Shown piece by piece: positions 26,564 to 36,609 of a DNA stretch of 64,000 nucleotides. A program made the translations under genes and the position numbers. The DNA is taken from assembly GCF_004403395.1 (NCBI RefSeq), contig NZ_SOGN01000049.1:62001-126000 (forward strand). The letters run 5' to 3'. This stretch comes from Cryobacterium cheniae (lineage in GTDB: Bacteria; Actinomycetota; Actinomycetes; Actinomycetales; Microbacteriaceae). Each line of letters starts with the position of its first letter. Position 1 is the stretch's first letter. The notes under the pieces were generated by a model, which was given only the letters and a program-made list of their open reading frames with translations, searched no databases and was not told where the DNA came from.

Positions 26564-28837
26564 TCAGCCCTCGTTGACGCGGTACACGTCGTACACGGCG
26601 TCGATGCGGCGCACGGCGTTGAGCACGCGGTCGAGGTGGGTGGTGTCGCCCATCTCGAAGACGAACCGGCTGATCGCGAGCCGGTCCGTCGATGTGTGCA
26701 CGGTCGCCGAGAGGATGTTGACGTGATGCTCGGACAGGACCCGGGTGACATCGGACAGCAGACCGGCGCGGTCGAGCGCCTCGATCTGGATCTGTACCAG
26801 GAACAGGCTCTTGGAGGTCGGCGCCCAGTCCACATCGATCATGCGCTCGGGTTCCTTGAGCAGGGACTGCACGTTGCGACAGGATGCCTGGTGCACCGAT
26901 ACCCCGGCGCCACGGGTGATGAACCCCACGACCTTGTCTCCCGGAACGGGGGTACAGCACCGGGCCAGCTTCACCAGGATGTCGGGGGCGCCGCGCACGA
27001 GGATTCCCGAGTCGCTGTTCCGCAGCGTCTGCGTGCGCCCGTGGGGAATGAACGGCAGATCGGTGGCGTCGCTCTCTTCGACGCTCTGCAGGGTGGCAAC
27101 GACCTTCTCCAGCACCGACTGAGTCGATACATGCCCCTCGCCGACGGCGGCGTACAACGCGGAGACGTCTTCGTACTTCATCACCGCGGCGACCTCGGCG
27201 AAGGAATCCTGGTTCATCAGTTTCTGCAGTGGCAGGTTCTGCTTGCGCATGGCGCGGGCGATGGCGTCCCGCCCCTGCTCGATCGCCTCGTCGCGGCGCT
27301 CCTTGGTGAACCACTGCCGGATCTTGTTGCGGGCCCGTGGGCTCTTGACGAAATTCAGCCAGTCCTTGCTCGGCCCGGAGTCGGGATTCTTCGAGGTGAA
27401 CACCTCGACGACGTCACCGGTGACGAGGGGGCTTTCCAGGGGAACGAGGCGCCCGTTGACCTTGGCGCCCATGGTGCGGTGGCCGACCTCGGTGTGCACG
27501 GCGTAGGCGAAGTCGACCGGGGTGGCGTCGGCCGGCAGTCCGATGACTCGGCCCTTGGGGGTGAAGACGTAAACCTCTTTGGCGCCGATTTCATAGCGCA
27601 ACGAGTCGAGGAACTCCCCCGGGTCGGCCGTCTCTGCCTGCCAGTCGGAGATGTGGGCGAGCCAGGCCATGTCGGTGTCGCTCTGCGGGCCGGGTCCCGC
27701 GCTCTTGCCGGTGACCTGTTCCTTGTACTTCCAGTGTGAGGCGACACCGAATTCGGCCCGCTGGTGCATCTCCTGCGTGCGGATCTGGATTTCCACGGCG
27801 CGGCCACTCGGGCCGAGGACCGTGGTGTGCAGCGACTGGTACAGGTTGAATTTGGGGGTGGCGATGTAGTCCTTGAACCGGCCGGGCAGCGGCGTCCAGC
27901 GGGCGTGGATCGCGCCGAGCACCGCGTAGCAGTCCCGCACCGAATTGACGAGCACCCGGATGCCGACCAGGTCGTAGATGTCGTCGAATTCGCGGCCGCG
28001 CACGACCATTTTCTGGTAGATCGAGTAGTACTGCTTGGGGCGCCCTGCGACCTTTCCCCGGATGCGGGCGGCCTTCAGGTCATCGACGATCGAGTCGATG
28101 ACGTGCTGCACGAACTCCTCGCGCTGCGGGGTGCGCTGTTTGACGAGGCTGTCGATCTCGGCGTAGAGCTTGGGGTACAGCACCGCGAACGAGAGGTCCT
28201 CGAGTTCCCACTTGATGGTCTGGATCCCGAGCCGGTGTGCGAGCGGTGCGTAGATCTCCAGCGTTTCGGTGGCCTTGCGAGTCGCGGACTCGGCGGGGAC
28301 GAATCCCCAGGTGCGCGCGTTGTGCAGGCGGTCGGCGAGCTTGATGATCAGCACCCGGATGTCCTTGGACATCGCCACGATCATTTTGCGCACGGTCTCG
28401 GCCTGGGTGCTGTCGCCGTACTTGACCTTGTCCAGCTTGGTGACGCCGTCGACCAGCATGGTGATCTCGTCGCCGAAATCACTCCTCAACTGGTCGAGCG
28501 TGTACTCGGTGTCTTCCACGGTGTCGTGCAGCAGGGCCGCCGAGACCGTCTTGGGGCCGATGCCCAGGTCGGCCAGGATCTGCGCGACCGCGACCGGATG
28601 CGTGATGTACGGTTCGCCGCTCCGGCGGAACTGTCCCTCGTGGGCCTGCTCGGCGATGACGTAGGCCCGCTCGATGATCGAGAGGTCGACCTTGGGGTGG
28701 TGCATCCGCACGGTCTTCAGCAGCGTGTCGACGGCGCCGACCGGCTGGGCCCGGGAGAAGATCCGGGGCACGAGGCGACGTAGCGACGCCGGCGGGAGCG
28801 GAGTCGGGGAGGCAGGAGGCGTTGTCAGTTCGGCCAT
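26564..28837 (-). CDS. rel: Bifunctional (p)ppGpp synthetase/hydrolase
   Basis: Rel makes and degrades the stringent alarmones. The 757-residue protein has the HD hydrolase (LLHDTVEDTEYTLDQL, ADRLHNARTWGF), the synthetase (GREFDDIYDLVGIRVLV, YQSLHTTVLGPSGRAVEIQIRT), the TGS domain (VYVFTPKGRVIGLP), a zinc-finger region (RCCTPVPGDKVVGFITRGAGVSVHQASC) and a C-terminal ACT domain. Both catalytic domains look intact. GGAGGTGG precedes the ATG. In this group rel usually follows secD-secF, as here. Confidence 0.97.
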   Translation of the reverse strand: MAELTTPPASPTPLPPASLRRLVPRIFSRAQPVGAVDTLLKTVRMHHPKVDLSIIERAYVIAEQAHEGQFRRSGEPYITHPVAVAQILADLGIGPKTVSAALLHDTVEDTEYTLDQLRSDFGDEITMLVDGVTKLDKVKYGDSTQAETVRKMIVAMSKDIRVLIIKLADRLHNARTWGFVPAESATRKATETLEIYAPLAHRLGIQTIKWELEDLSFAVLYPKLYAEIDSLVKQRTPQREEFVQHVIDSIVDDLKAARIRGKVAGRPKQYYSIYQKMVVRGREFDDIYDLVGIRVLVNSVRDCYAVLGAIHARWTPLPGRFKDYIATPKFNLYQSLHTTVLGPSGRAVEIQIRTQEMHQRAEFGVASHWKYKEQVTGKSAGPGPQSDTDMAWLAHISDWQAETADPGEFLDSLRYEIGAKEVYVFTPKGRVIGLPADATPVDFAYAVHTEVGHRTMGAKVNGRLVPLESPLVTGDVVEVFTSKNPDSGPSKDWLNFVKSPRARNKIRQWFTKERRDEAIEQGRDAIARAMRKQNLPLQKLMNQDSFAEVAAVMKYEDVSALYAAVGEGHVSTQSVLEKVVATLQSVEESDATDLPFIPHGRTQTLRNSDSGILVRGAPDILVKLARCCTPVPGDKVVGFITRGAGVSVHQASCRNVQSLLKEPERMIDVDWAPTSKSLFLVQIQIEALDRAGLLSDVTRVLSEHHVNILSATVHTSTDRLAISRFVFEMGDTTHLDRVLNAVRRIDAVYDVYRVNEG

Positions 28838-28871
28838 CGGGCCACCTCCATCCGTTTGATCAATTATTACT

Positions 28872-28911
28872 GCTCCCGAGCCGGATCGGATACCACTTAC
28901 GGCTCGGGAGC
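28872..28911. terminator. Hairpin between secF and rel
   Basis: A 12-bp perfect stem (GCTCCCGAGCCG and its complement) closes a 16-nt loop. There is no U-tract on the minus strand, so it may be an attenuating or mRNA-stabilising hairpin rather than a full terminator. Confidence 0.5.
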
Positions 28912-28953
28912 GGGGTGCTGCCCGCCGGTGACTCAGCGCTGACTAGGCGCTGA

Positions 28954-29967
28954 TTAAGCGCTGACTTCCTCGGCGACCTTCGGGGCCGGCCCGGCCTTCG
29001 CCCGCAGGGCGAGGACCTTGAGGTCGGCCTTGCGCACCGCCGGCTCCGCGGAGCGGATCTGGGCGTACAGCGGCGACGCGATGAAGATCGTCGAGTAGGC
29101 GCCGGCGAGGATTCCGATCAGGAGGGCCAGCGAGATGTCCCGCAGGGTGCCCGCCCCGAGCACGAGGGTTCCGATGAACAGGATCGAGGCGACCGGAAGC
29201 ACGGCGACGACCGAGGTGTTGATCGAGCGCACCAGGGTCTGGTTCACGGCGAGGTTCACGGATTCGGCGAACGTGCGTGTCTCGGCGCCCGCTTCCGACG
29301 TGTTCTCGCGGATCTTGTCGAACACCACGACCGTGTCGTAGAGCGAGTAGCCGAGGATCGTGAGGAACCCGATCACGGCGGCCGGGGTGATCTCGAACCC
29401 GGTGATGCCATAGATCCCGGCGGTGATGACGAGGTCGTGCATCAGCGCCGTCATGGCCGCGAGTGACATCTTCCAGGTACGGAAGTACAGGGCCATGCCG
29501 ATGGCGGCGAGCACCAGGAAGATGATGAGTCCGCGCACGGCCTGCCCGGTGATGTCCTGGCCCCAGGTCGCGCCGATGAAGGACGCGGTGACCTGTTCGA
29601 CCGGAACCGCGTAGGCATCCGCCAGTGCGGCGCGAACCTCACGGGTCTCGGTGCTGGTGAGCTGGTCGGTCTGCACCCGGATGCCGGTGGTGCTGACGCT
29701 GGACACCTTCGGTGCCGCCAATGGGACGACCTCGGTCACGGCGTCGGTGGCCGCACCCTGATCCTGGTCGGCGACCTGGGAGACCACGAATTCGGAGCCC
29801 CCCGTGAACTCGATGCCGAAGACGAAGCCGCCACGCAGCTGGGGAACCACGATGGCCACGAGGAGCGCCACCGCTGCGACCAGGTACCAGGTTTTGCGGC
29901 GCCCGACGATGTCGAACGAGCGCTTGCCGGTGTGCAGGTCGTTGCCGAATTGGGAGAAGCTGGCCAT
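28954..29967 (-). CDS. secF: Protein translocase subunit SecF
   Basis: SecF with SecD uses the proton gradient to help protein export through SecYEG. The 337-residue protein has six predicted membrane helices, the first periplasmic domain after helix 1 (FVFGIEFTGGSEFVV) and the conserved SecF end of helix 4-5 (GYSLYDTVVVFDKIREN). The ATG overlaps the secD stop by one base (TAATG). Confidence 0.97.
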   Translation of the reverse strand: MASFSQFGNDLHTGKRSFDIVGRRKTWYLVAAVALLVAIVVPQLRGGFVFGIEFTGGSEFVVSQVADQDQGAATDAVTEVVPLAAPKVSSVSTTGIRVQTDQLTSTETREVRAALADAYAVPVEQVTASFIGATWGQDITGQAVRGLIIFLVLAAIGMALYFRTWKMSLAAMTALMHDLVITAGIYGITGFEITPAAVIGFLTILGYSLYDTVVVFDKIRENTSEAGAETRTFAESVNLAVNQTLVRSINTSVVAVLPVASILFIGTLVLGAGTLRDISLALLIGILAGAYSTIFIASPLYAQIRSAEPAVRKADLKVLALRAKAGPAPKVAEEVSA

Positions 29968-31703
29968 TAGGAATCCTTCCCATCGGTCGATCGATCCGCA
30001 CTGGAACCGACGAGTTCTGACGCCTTGCGCTCGGCGATGGTCTGACGCTTGGCTGCCTCACGGCTGGCCGAGGACAGTTTGGCGGACGGGAGGTCGTCCG
30101 AGGGGCGGAATTTCGCCCGTCCACGGTACGTCGCGCCCAGGGCCCGCGGGTCGAGGCCGCTGAGGTTGTGGCCGTCGCTGAAGAATTTCGTGCGTGCCAG
30201 CAGCTGGAGCATCGGGTGGGTGAAGAGCATGACCACGAGCACGTCGACGAGGGTGGTCAGGCCCAGGGTGAGGGCGAAACCCTTCACGTTGCCGACGGCG
30301 ACGATGAACAGGACCCCGGCGGCCAGGATGTTGACCGCGTCGGAGGCGAGGATCGTGCGCAGGGCGCGCTTCCAACCGGCTTCGACCGAGGATTCGAGCC
30401 CACGCCCGTCCCGGAGCTCATCGCGCACCCGTTCGAAGTAGACGATGAAGGAGTCCGCGGTGATGCCGATCGCGACGATCAGACCCGCGACGCCGGCCAG
30501 AGACAGCCGGTAACCTTCGCGCCACGACAGGATCGTGATCAGCAGGTAGGTGATGACCGCGGCGACCGTGAGCGAGGCGACGGTGACCAGGCCGAGCAGG
30601 CGGTACTGGATCAGCGAGTAGAGCACGACCAGGATGAGTCCGATCAGACCTGCGATCAGGCCGCCGGTGAGCTGACTGGAGCCGAGGGTTGCCGAGATGG
30701 TGTCTTGGCTCTGTACCGTGAAGCTGAGCGGCAGGGCACCGAACTTGAGCTGGTCGGCGAGGGCCTTCGATGAGTCCTGGTCGAAGTCACCGCTGATCTG
30801 GGCGTTGCCGTCCGTGATGGCCGCCAGGGTGCGGGGGGCGGAAATGACGTTGCCGTCGAGCACGATCGCGAACTGGTTCTGCGCTCCGGTGAGCCCGTTC
30901 AGTCTGGTGCTGACGTCGGCGAAGGCCTTGGTTCCGGTGCCGTCGAACACGATGTTGACGACCCATTCACCGGTCGTGGCGCCGCTCTGCGTGGTCTGCT
31001 GGCCGTTGGTCGCGTCGGAGACGTTCTCGCCGCTGACTTCGACCGGGCCGAGGATGTATTTGGTGGAGCCGTCCGCTTCGCAGGTGACCAGCGGCTCGGC
31101 GGCCGGCGCCACATTGGTGGTGTCGATCTTGCTGCAGTCGAAGGCCTCGTACTCGGCCTGGAGCGCCGGGGTGATCCAGTTCAGGTCGCTCCCGTCGGTG
31201 GGCACCGCGGTCGGGGTGCTTGCCAGGTTCGGGTCGACCGTGGGGGTCGGGGCCGGCGTGGCGACCCCGTCTTCTCCGACGACGTCCTCGCCGACGCTCG
31301 CCGCGGACGGGGCTCCAGCCACGAGGACCGGGCGGAACTCGAGCTTGGCCGAGGACTCGATCCGGTTGATCGTCTCATCATCCGGCACGCCGGGGATGGA
31401 CACGACGATGTTCTGGCCGCCCTGAGTGTTGATCTCCGCCTCAGAGACGCCCGCCGAGTCGATCCGCTGCCGGATGATCTTCACGGCCTCGTTGAGCTGG
31501 TCCGAGGAGACGGACTGACCGGACTCAAGCTTCGGCGCCAGGATGATCTGCGTGCCGCCCTCGAGGTCCAGGGCCAGCTTGGGCGTCCAGGATCCGCCGC
31601 CGGTGAGCACGCCGGCCGTGTTGAGCGCAATCAGGCCGACGATGATCACGCCCAGCCACGTGAGGGAACGCCAGGCCTTTTTGGCCGGAGACGACTTTGC
31701 CAC
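29967..31703 (-). CDS. secD: Protein translocase subunit SecD
   Basis: The 578-residue protein has a first helix (WLGVIIVGLIALNTAGVL), a large periplasmic domain starting LALDLEGGTQIILAPK and containing an Ala/Pro/Thr-rich insert (residues about 160-180), then five helices including the RND segment GITADSFIVYFERVRDELRDG. GTG at 31703 is preferred for its position just before the conserved basic start. The frame continues upstream without conservation and the ribosome site is weak. It sits between yajC and secF. Confidence 0.95.
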   Translation of the reverse strand: MAKSSPAKKAWRSLTWLGVIIVGLIALNTAGVLTGGGSWTPKLALDLEGGTQIILAPKLESGQSVSSDQLNEAVKIIRQRIDSAGVSEAEINTQGGQNIVVSIPGVPDDETINRIESSAKLEFRPVLVAGAPSAASVGEDVVGEDGVATPAPTPTVDPNLASTPTAVPTDGSDLNWITPALQAEYEAFDCSKIDTTNVAPAAEPLVTCEADGSTKYILGPVEVSGENVSDATNGQQTTQSGATTGEWVVNIVFDGTGTKAFADVSTRLNGLTGAQNQFAIVLDGNVISAPRTLAAITDGNAQISGDFDQDSSKALADQLKFGALPLSFTVQSQDTISATLGSSQLTGGLIAGLIGLILVVLYSLIQYRLLGLVTVASLTVAAVITYLLITILSWREGYRLSLAGVAGLIVAIGITADSFIVYFERVRDELRDGRGLESSVEAGWKRALRTILASDAVNILAAGVLFIVAVGNVKGFALTLGLTTLVDVLVVMLFTHPMLQLLARTKFFSDGHNLSGLDPRALGATYRGRAKFRPSDDLPSAKLSSASREAAKRQTIAERKASELVGSSADRSTDGKDS

Positions 31704-31764
31704 CAGAGAACTCAGCTTTCTATGCTCATGCCCGCTCCGAGGAGCGGGCATGGGGAGGGATGGG

Positions 31765-32151
31765 TTACGCGTCGCCCTTTTTGGGCTCTTCGTCGGAGTC
31801 GGCAACGCGCTGGCCGAAGTCAGGTTCACCCATGACGGTGGCGCTGCCCTGGTTCAGCTCGGCGACGCCCTCCGCCTCGGGCTCGGCCACGATCGGTTCG
31901 ACGACGCGGGCGATGGTCTGACGGTGCAGCTGCACGACGGTTCCGGGGGCAATCTCGAGGGCGACCTTGTTCGCCTCTTCATCAATGGCCAGAATGGTTC
32001 CGTACATGCCGAAGTTGGTCATGACCTCGGCGCCGACGACCATCTGGGCCTGCAGGGCAGCCAGGTCCTTCTGGCGCTTGCGGCTGTTGCGGAACATGAA
32101 GAATACGAGCGCCGCGAGAACGGCGAGCATGACAAGAGTCAACGGATCCAT
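31765..32151 (-). CDS. yajC: Preprotein translocase accessory subunit YajC
   Basis: The 128-residue protein has one N-terminal helix (LTLVMLAVLAALVFFMFRNSRKRQKD) and the YajC core EVMTNFGMYGTILAIDEEANKVALEIAPGT. The acidic C-terminus is family-variable. It precedes secD-secF and follows ruvB, the usual actinobacterial order. Confidence 0.94.
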   Translation of the reverse strand: MDPLTLVMLAVLAALVFFMFRNSRKRQKDLAALQAQMVVGAEVMTNFGMYGTILAIDEEANKVALEIAPGTVVQLHRQTIARVVEPIVAEPEAEGVAELNQGSATVMGEPDFGQRVADSDEEPKKGDA

Positions 32152-32248
32152 AGAACTGTGAGACCTTCCGGTTGCGGCGCGAGGCCGAAGTTTGTGCGTG
32201 CCGACTCCGGGGAGCCCGCACGAATGGTTCTAGGCGAACCAACTCGAA

Positions 32249-33316
32249 TTATAGGTCATCCAGCATAAGAGGGACTGGCGGCCCGCCCGTTCGAGGGGCG
32301 GCAAGGCCGAAATGCCGCCACGCTTCCGCGGTCGCCACCCTGCCGCGTGGAGTGCGCATCAGAAACCCGATCCGCACCAGGAACGGCTCCACGACGGCCT
32401 CGATGGTCTCGGATTCCTCCCCCACGGACACGGCGAGGGTGTTGAGGCCCACCGGCCCTCCCCCAAAACGGGTCAGGATGATGCGCATCACCTCCCGGTC
32501 CAGCCGGTCCAGCCCGATCGCGTCCACGTCGTAGAGCTCCAGTGCGGCGTGCACCGCGGCCACGTCGGCGTCTCCGCCGTGCACCAGCGCGTAGTCCCGC
32601 ACGCGTCGGAGCAGACGGTTGGCGATTCGGGGTGTGCCTCGGCACCGTCCGGCGATCTCGGCGATGGCCGTCGTGTCGATCACCAGGTCGAGCAGTTTGG
32701 CCGCGCGCTCGAGCACCCGCTCGAGTTCGTGGTCGGCGTAGAACTCCAGGTGGGCGGTGAAGCCGAACCGGTCGCGCAGCGGGTTGGGCAGCAGCCCCGA
32801 CCGGGTGGTGGCGCCGACCAGGGTGAACGGTGCCAGGTCGAGCGGGACCGAGGTGGCGCCGGCCCCCTTCCCGACCATGATGTCGATGCGGAAGTCTTCC
32901 ATCGCCAGGTAGAGCATCTCCTCGGCGGAGCGGGCCATGCGGTGGATCTCGTCGATGAACAGCACTTCGCCGGGAACCAGTGAGGAGAGTACCGCCGCCA
33001 GGTCACCCGCGTGCTGGATGGCAGGGCCGCTGGACATCCGCAGCGGCCGGTTGCCCTCGTAGGCGATGATCATGGCCAGAGTGGTCTTCCCGAGTCCGGG
33101 CGGGCCGGCCAGCAGGATGTGGTCGGGGGTGCGGCTCTGCATGGTGGCGGCCGTCAGGAGCAATTGGAGTTGTCCGCGCACCTTCTGCTGGCCGACGAAC
33201 TCGGCCAGGCTGCGGGGACGGAGGGCCCCCTCGAAGGCCAGCTCGGCGTCGCCTTCGAGCACCGGGTTGGTCAGCTCCACGCCGGGGTCGCCGGCCAGGC
33301 CCTGTCCGCCGGTCAC
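32249..33316 (-). CDS. ruvB: Holliday junction branch-migration helicase RuvB
   Basis: RuvB is the AAA+ motor of the RuvAB complex. The 355-residue protein has Walker [12 protein letters not shown] near residue 71, Walker [13 protein letters not shown], sensor [18 protein letters not shown] and the winged-helix C-domain ([20 protein letters not shown]). It starts with GTG and overlaps ruvA by 4 nt. Confidence 0.98.
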   Translation of the reverse strand: MTGGQGLAGDPGVELTNPVLEGDAELAFEGALRPRSLAEFVGQQKVRGQLQLLLTAATMQSRTPDHILLAGPPGLGKTTLAMIIAYEGNRPLRMSSGPAIQHAGDLAAVLSSLVPGEVLFIDEIHRMARSAEEMLYLAMEDFRIDIMVGKGAGATSVPLDLAPFTLVGATTRSGLLPNPLRDRFGFTAHLEFYADHELERVLERAAKLLDLVIDTTAIAEIAGRCRGTPRIANRLLRRVRDYALVHGGDADVAAVHAALELYDVDAIGLDRLDREVMRIILTRFGGGPVGLNTLAVSVGEESETIEAVVEPFLVRIGFLMRTPRGRVATAEAWRHFGLAAPRTGGPPVPLMLDDL

Positions 33317-33936
33317 GAGCGACGCTCCGATGCCTGCTGGGCCGGGCCGAGTCTGGCGAGCACAAGGCGGAGGAGCGCGGCCACACCGACCTGATCGGGT
33401 TCCGGGCTCTCGGCCAGGGTCTCGTCGACGGCCTGGGCGGCCACCTTCTCCGACCAGCCGAGACCGATCAAGGCGGCCTGCACGTTCGCGGACGCACTGG
33501 TCGGCGCCGGGCGGGCGGAGGCCGCGGCCGCGGTCGTCACGAACACCTTGCCGGCCAGGGACAGCACGATGAGTTTCGCCGTTTTCGGCCCGATGCCGCT
33601 GACCTTGCGGAACGCGCCGTCGTCTTCCGCTGAGACGGCCTGGGCGATCTGGCCGGGACTCAGCACCGCGAGCACACCGAGGGCCGATTTCGGTCCGACC
33701 CCGGTGACTCCGACCAGAAGCTCGAAGACCTCGAGTTCGTCGGCGGACGGGAAGCCGAAGAGGGTGAGTGAGTCTTCGCGCACGATGAGTGTGGTCGAGA
33801 GTCGAGCCTCCGTGCCCACGCGCAGGGACAGGGCGGTGGCCGGGGTGACCTGAACGGCCAGTCCGAATCCCCCGAGCTCGATCACGACCACGGAACCCAC
33901 GGCAGACAGGACAAGGCCACGAACGGAAGCAATCAC
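33313..33936 (-). CDS. ruvA: Holliday junction DNA-binding protein RuvA
   Basis: RuvA tetramers bind the four-way junction and recruit RuvB. The 207-residue protein has the OB domain ([20 protein letters not shown]), two helix-hairpin-helix motifs ([33 protein letters not shown]) and a C-terminal RuvB-binding domain ([16 protein letters not shown]). It overlaps ruvC by 4 nt. Confidence 0.97.
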   Translation of the reverse strand: MIASVRGLVLSAVGSVVVIELGGFGLAVQVTPATALSLRVGTEARLSTTLIVREDSLTLFGFPSADELEVFELLVGVTGVGPKSALGVLAVLSPGQIAQAVSAEDDGAFRKVSGIGPKTAKLIVLSLAGKVFVTTAAAASARPAPTSASANVQAALIGLGWSEKVAAQAVDETLAESPEPDQVGVAALLRLVLARLGPAQQASERRS

Positions 33937-34535
33937 CGCTTCAGACTACGGGGCACCGGGGACACCTGGCTGCGCTCGGCGGCGCGCCATGCCTTCTGGG
34001 CCGGGGTCAGGGTTCCGGCCACCACCTCGGCGCTGGTGGGCAGGGTGCCGCCGGCTGCCCCGGTGCGCCAGGCGTGGCAGATCGCGATGGCCAGCGCGTC
34101 CGCGGCATCCGCGGGCCTCGGCACTTCTTTCAGGCCCAGCACCCGCGCCACCATGGCGCCCACCTGGGCCTTGTCGGCGGATCCGTAGCCGGTGATCGCG
34201 GCCTTGACCTCGCTCGGGGTGTGCAGGGTCACGGCCAGTCCGCGTTGGGCGGCGAGGAGCAGCGCGACACCGCTGATCTGGGCGGTGCCCATCACGGTGC
34301 TGACATTGTTCTGGGCGAACACCCGCTCAATGGCGACGACCGCGGGCTTATGCCGGTCGAACATGTCTTCCAGGCCGCGGCTGATCAGCAGGAGCCTCTG
34401 TTCGAGCGGCAGGTCGGGTGAGCTGCGCAGCACCGTCACGTCGACCAGGGTCGCGGCGCGGTTGCCGGCCACGTCGACGATGCCGACGCCGCAGCGGGTC
34501 AGCCCGGGATCGATGCCCAGAACCCGGACTGACAT
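33933..34535 (-). CDS. ruvC: Holliday junction resolvase RuvC
   Basis: RuvC makes paired nicks in the junction. The 200-residue protein from ATG at 34535 shows the acidic residues in [24 protein letters not shown] and [12 protein letters not shown]. The C-terminal tail is longer than in E. coli, as in other actinobacteria. It starts 5 nt after yebC. I saw no LexA box before it, so SOS control of ruvCAB is not supported here. Confidence 0.97.
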   Translation of the reverse strand: MSVRVLGIDPGLTRCGVGIVDVAGNRAATLVDVTVLRSSPDLPLEQRLLLISRGLEDMFDRHKPAVVAIERVFAQNNVSTVMGTAQISGVALLLAAQRGLAVTLHTPSEVKAAITGYGSADKAQVGAMVARVLGLKEVPRPADAADALAIAICHAWRTGAAGGTLPTSAEVVAGTLTPAQKAWRAAERSQVSPVPRSLKR

Positions 34536-34540
34536 GGTCG

Positions 34541-35305
34541 CTACTCGGTTTCGGCCTGGAGTTCCGCGATGACCTCGGGCGACACGTCGTAGTTGCTGAA
34601 GATGTTCTGGACGTCGTCGAGCTCTTCGAGCGCGTCGATCAGCCGGAACACCTTGCGGGCGGTCTCGGCGTCGACCTCGACCTTGAGTTGCGGCACGAAG
34701 GCGATGTCGGCGGAGTCGTAATCGATTCCGGCGTCCTGCAGGGCCGTGCGGGTCGCCACGAGGTCGTGCGCTTCGCTGAAGACCTCGAACTTGTCGCCGT
34801 CGTCGACGACTTCTTCGGCACCGGCGTCGAGCACGGCAGCGAGCACGTCGTCTTCGGTGACGTTGTTGCCCTTGGGCACCACGACAATGCCCTTGCGGTG
34901 GAAGTTGTAGGCCACGCTGCCGGGATCGGCCATGTTGCCGCCATTGCGAGAAACGGTCGTGCGTACCTCGGCGGCGGCGCGGTTCTTGTTGTCGGTCAGA
35001 CACTCGATCATGATGGCGACGCCGTGCGCGGCGTAGCCCTCGTACATGATCGTCGTGTAGTCGACGACCTCACCGGACAGTCCGGCGCCGCGTTTGACGG
35101 CACGGTCGATGTTGTCGTTGGGGACGGAGGTCTTCTTGGCCTTCTGGATCGCGTCGACCAGGGTCGGGTTTCCCGACAGGTCGGCGCCGCCCATGCGGGC
35201 AGCCACTTCGATGTTCTTGATCAACTTGGCGAAGGCTTTGGCCCGACGTGAGTCGGTGACCGCCTTCTGGTGCTTCGTTGTCGCCCACTTGGAATGTCCG
35301 GACAT
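34541..35305 (-). CDS. yebC: YebC/PmpR-family protein
   Basis: The 254-residue protein begins [18 protein letters not shown] and contains [32 protein letters not shown] and the C-terminal domain of the family. Members were named as transcriptional regulators; recent work ties several to relief of ribosome stalling on proline tracts. It heads the yebC-ruvC-ruvA-ruvB run, with a TAGAAT -10 box and a palindrome upstream. Confidence 0.95.
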   Translation of the reverse strand: MSGHSKWATTKHQKAVTDSRRAKAFAKLIKNIEVAARMGGADLSGNPTLVDAIQKAKKTSVPNDNIDRAVKRGAGLSGEVVDYTTIMYEGYAAHGVAIMIECLTDNKNRAAAEVRTTVSRNGGNMADPGSVAYNFHRKGIVVVPKGNNVTEDDVLAAVLDAGAEEVVDDGDKFEVFSEAHDLVATRTALQDAGIDYDSADIAFVPQLKVEVDAETARKVFRLIDALEELDDVQNIFSNYDVSPEVIAELQAETE

Positions 35306-35402
35306 GAGTCTCCCGTTGTCTTTGGCTGTCGTGACGTGGCTGTCGATTGGCGCCGGGGTGCCTGCTGCCGCTGGTCGCTGCACTGCTGTGCCACTGATCG
35401 CT

Positions 35403-35427
35403 GCACCTGGAGGTGCGCCCCATTCTA
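35403..35427 (-). promoter_or_regulatory. yebC-ruvCAB promoter with start-site palindrome
   Basis: TAGAAT (35422-35427 on the minus strand) is a good TANNNT -10 box. Immediately downstream, where transcription should begin, is the perfect palindrome GCACCT-CC-AGGTGC (35403-35416). It could be an operator or a 5'-end hairpin. The leader to yebC would be about 110 nt. Confidence 0.5.
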
Positions 35428-35453
35428 ACCCGCGATGCCTGATGGGACGGGCT

Positions 35454-35996
35454 TCACGCGCCCGGAACCGCGGCAAGCAGCTTGGTCAGGGTGCGGAGGT
35501 TGCGGGTGGTCGTGGTCGACCGGTAGCGGGCCTTGCCGCTCAGCTTGCTGAACGGGCTGTTGATGCCGACGCTCCGGCGCACCTGCCAGTAGAGCACGCC
35601 CTCCCCGGGCCGTACCTCTTCCGTGTCCGGGTCCAGCCGGCCGGCCGACGCGTGCAACTCTTCGAGGGCTGATTGCCCGGCCCCGAATACGACGTACGGA
35701 TGCCAGCCGTCCCGCTGGGCGTCGAACGGGAACGCCCGCACCACCGAATCGAGGGTGCCGACCCCCACGAGCACGATCCAGGCCTGATAGCCGAAGGCGC
35801 TCGAGAGGGCACGTTCGATCCGGGGTTTGAGCGCCGCGGCATCCGTTTCACCCGTCGTGAACAGCACGTTGCCGCTGGCCAGGACCGTGCGAACGTCTGC
35901 GTAGCCGAGGTCGCGGAAGACGGTCTGCAACTCGGCCATCGCGATGGTGATCCCGTTGACGTTGATTCCGCGCAGGAGCGCCACCCAGTCGGCCAT
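35454..35996 (-). CDS. DUF1697 family protein
   Basis: The 180-residue protein begins [15 protein letters not shown] and has [22 protein letters not shown], a strong match to DUF1697, a small alpha/beta family of unknown function. C-terminal [21 protein letters not shown] is also typical. A TAGGCT box 6 nt before the ATG overlaps the pdxT stop codon, so it is probably transcribed from its own leaderless promoter as well as by read-through. Confidence 0.9.
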   Translation of the reverse strand: MADWVALLRGINVNGITIAMAELQTVFRDLGYADVRTVLASGNVLFTTGETDAAALKPRIERALSSAFGYQAWIVLVGVGTLDSVVRAFPFDAQRDGWHPYVVFGAGQSALEELHASAGRLDPDTEEVRPGEGVLYWQVRRSVGINSPFSKLSGKARYRSTTTTRNLRTLTKLLAAVPGA

Positions 35997-36002
35997 GACC
36001 GG

Positions 36003-36008
36003 AGCCTA
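36003..36008 (-). promoter_or_regulatory. -10 box for leaderless DUF1697 gene, overlapping the pdxT stop
   Basis: TAGGCT, then CCGGTC, then ATG. The TAG of this box is also the pdxT stop codon (36006-36008). Confidence 0.55.
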
Positions 36009-36599
36009 GTGACGGAAGTTCGCGGCGGCCACCTTCTGCAGGAAATACTCGTGGAAGCGGTACTCCCCGGTGATCTCCGGATGGAACGACGTGCCGAGCA
36101 AGTTGTCCTGCTCGACCGCGACGCAGCGCCCGTCGGAGAGCGTGGCCAGAGCCCGTGCGCTCGGCCCGACGGTCTCCACCACGGGAGCTCGGATGAACAC
36201 GGCGTGCACCGCCGGATCACCCAGCACGGGCACATCAAGATCGGTCTCGAACGACAGCGTCTGCGAGCCGAAGGCGTTCCGGCGCACCGCGATGTCGAGG
36301 CCGCCGATGGTCTGCTGGCCTCTGATCCCGTCGATGACGGTGTCGGCGAGCATGATCAGACCGGCACAGGTGCCGTACACGGGCAGGCCGCTCCGCACGG
36401 CCTCCGCGAGCGGGTCGGCGAGGCCGAACGCCCGGGCCAGTTTGTCCATCACGCTGGACTCGCCGCCCGGGATCACCAGCCCGCTGATGCGGGCCAGTTC
36501 CTCCGGGCGGCGGATGAGTTCGACGTCGGCACCGAGGGACCGCAGCACCCCGGCATGCTCCCGAAAGTCACCCTGAAGGGCGAGAACTCCAACGATCAC
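36006..36599 (-). CDS. pdxT: Pyridoxal 5'-phosphate synthase glutaminase subunit
   Basis: PdxT supplies ammonia from glutamine to PdxS for direct synthesis of pyridoxal phosphate. The 197-residue protein starts VIVGVLALQGDFREH and has GLVIPGGESSVM, the nucleophile Cys in PVYGTCAGLIML, and the His/Glu pair in GTSFHPEITGEYRFHEYF. The GTG is 11 nt after pdxS. The pair forms the 12+12 PdxS/PdxT complex. Confidence 0.97.
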   Translation of the reverse strand: MIVGVLALQGDFREHAGVLRSLGADVELIRRPEELARISGLVIPGGESSVMDKLARAFGLADPLAEAVRSGLPVYGTCAGLIMLADTVIDGIRGQQTIGGLDIAVRRNAFGSQTLSFETDLDVPVLGDPAVHAVFIRAPVVETVGPSARALATLSDGRCVAVEQDNLLGTSFHPEITGEYRFHEYFLQKVAAANFRH

Positions 36600-36609
36600 G
36601 GACGGGTGG

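Noticed and set aside
28872-28911. Riboswitch or strong terminator between secF and rel
   Set aside because: It is a simple long-loop hairpin without a U-tract or any conserved riboswitch motif; it is listed only as a hairpin.
34536-35453. LexA/SOS box before ruvCAB or yebC
   Set aside because: I looked for the actinobacterial GAAC-n4-GTTC pattern in the yebC leader and the yebC-ruvC junction and did not see it.
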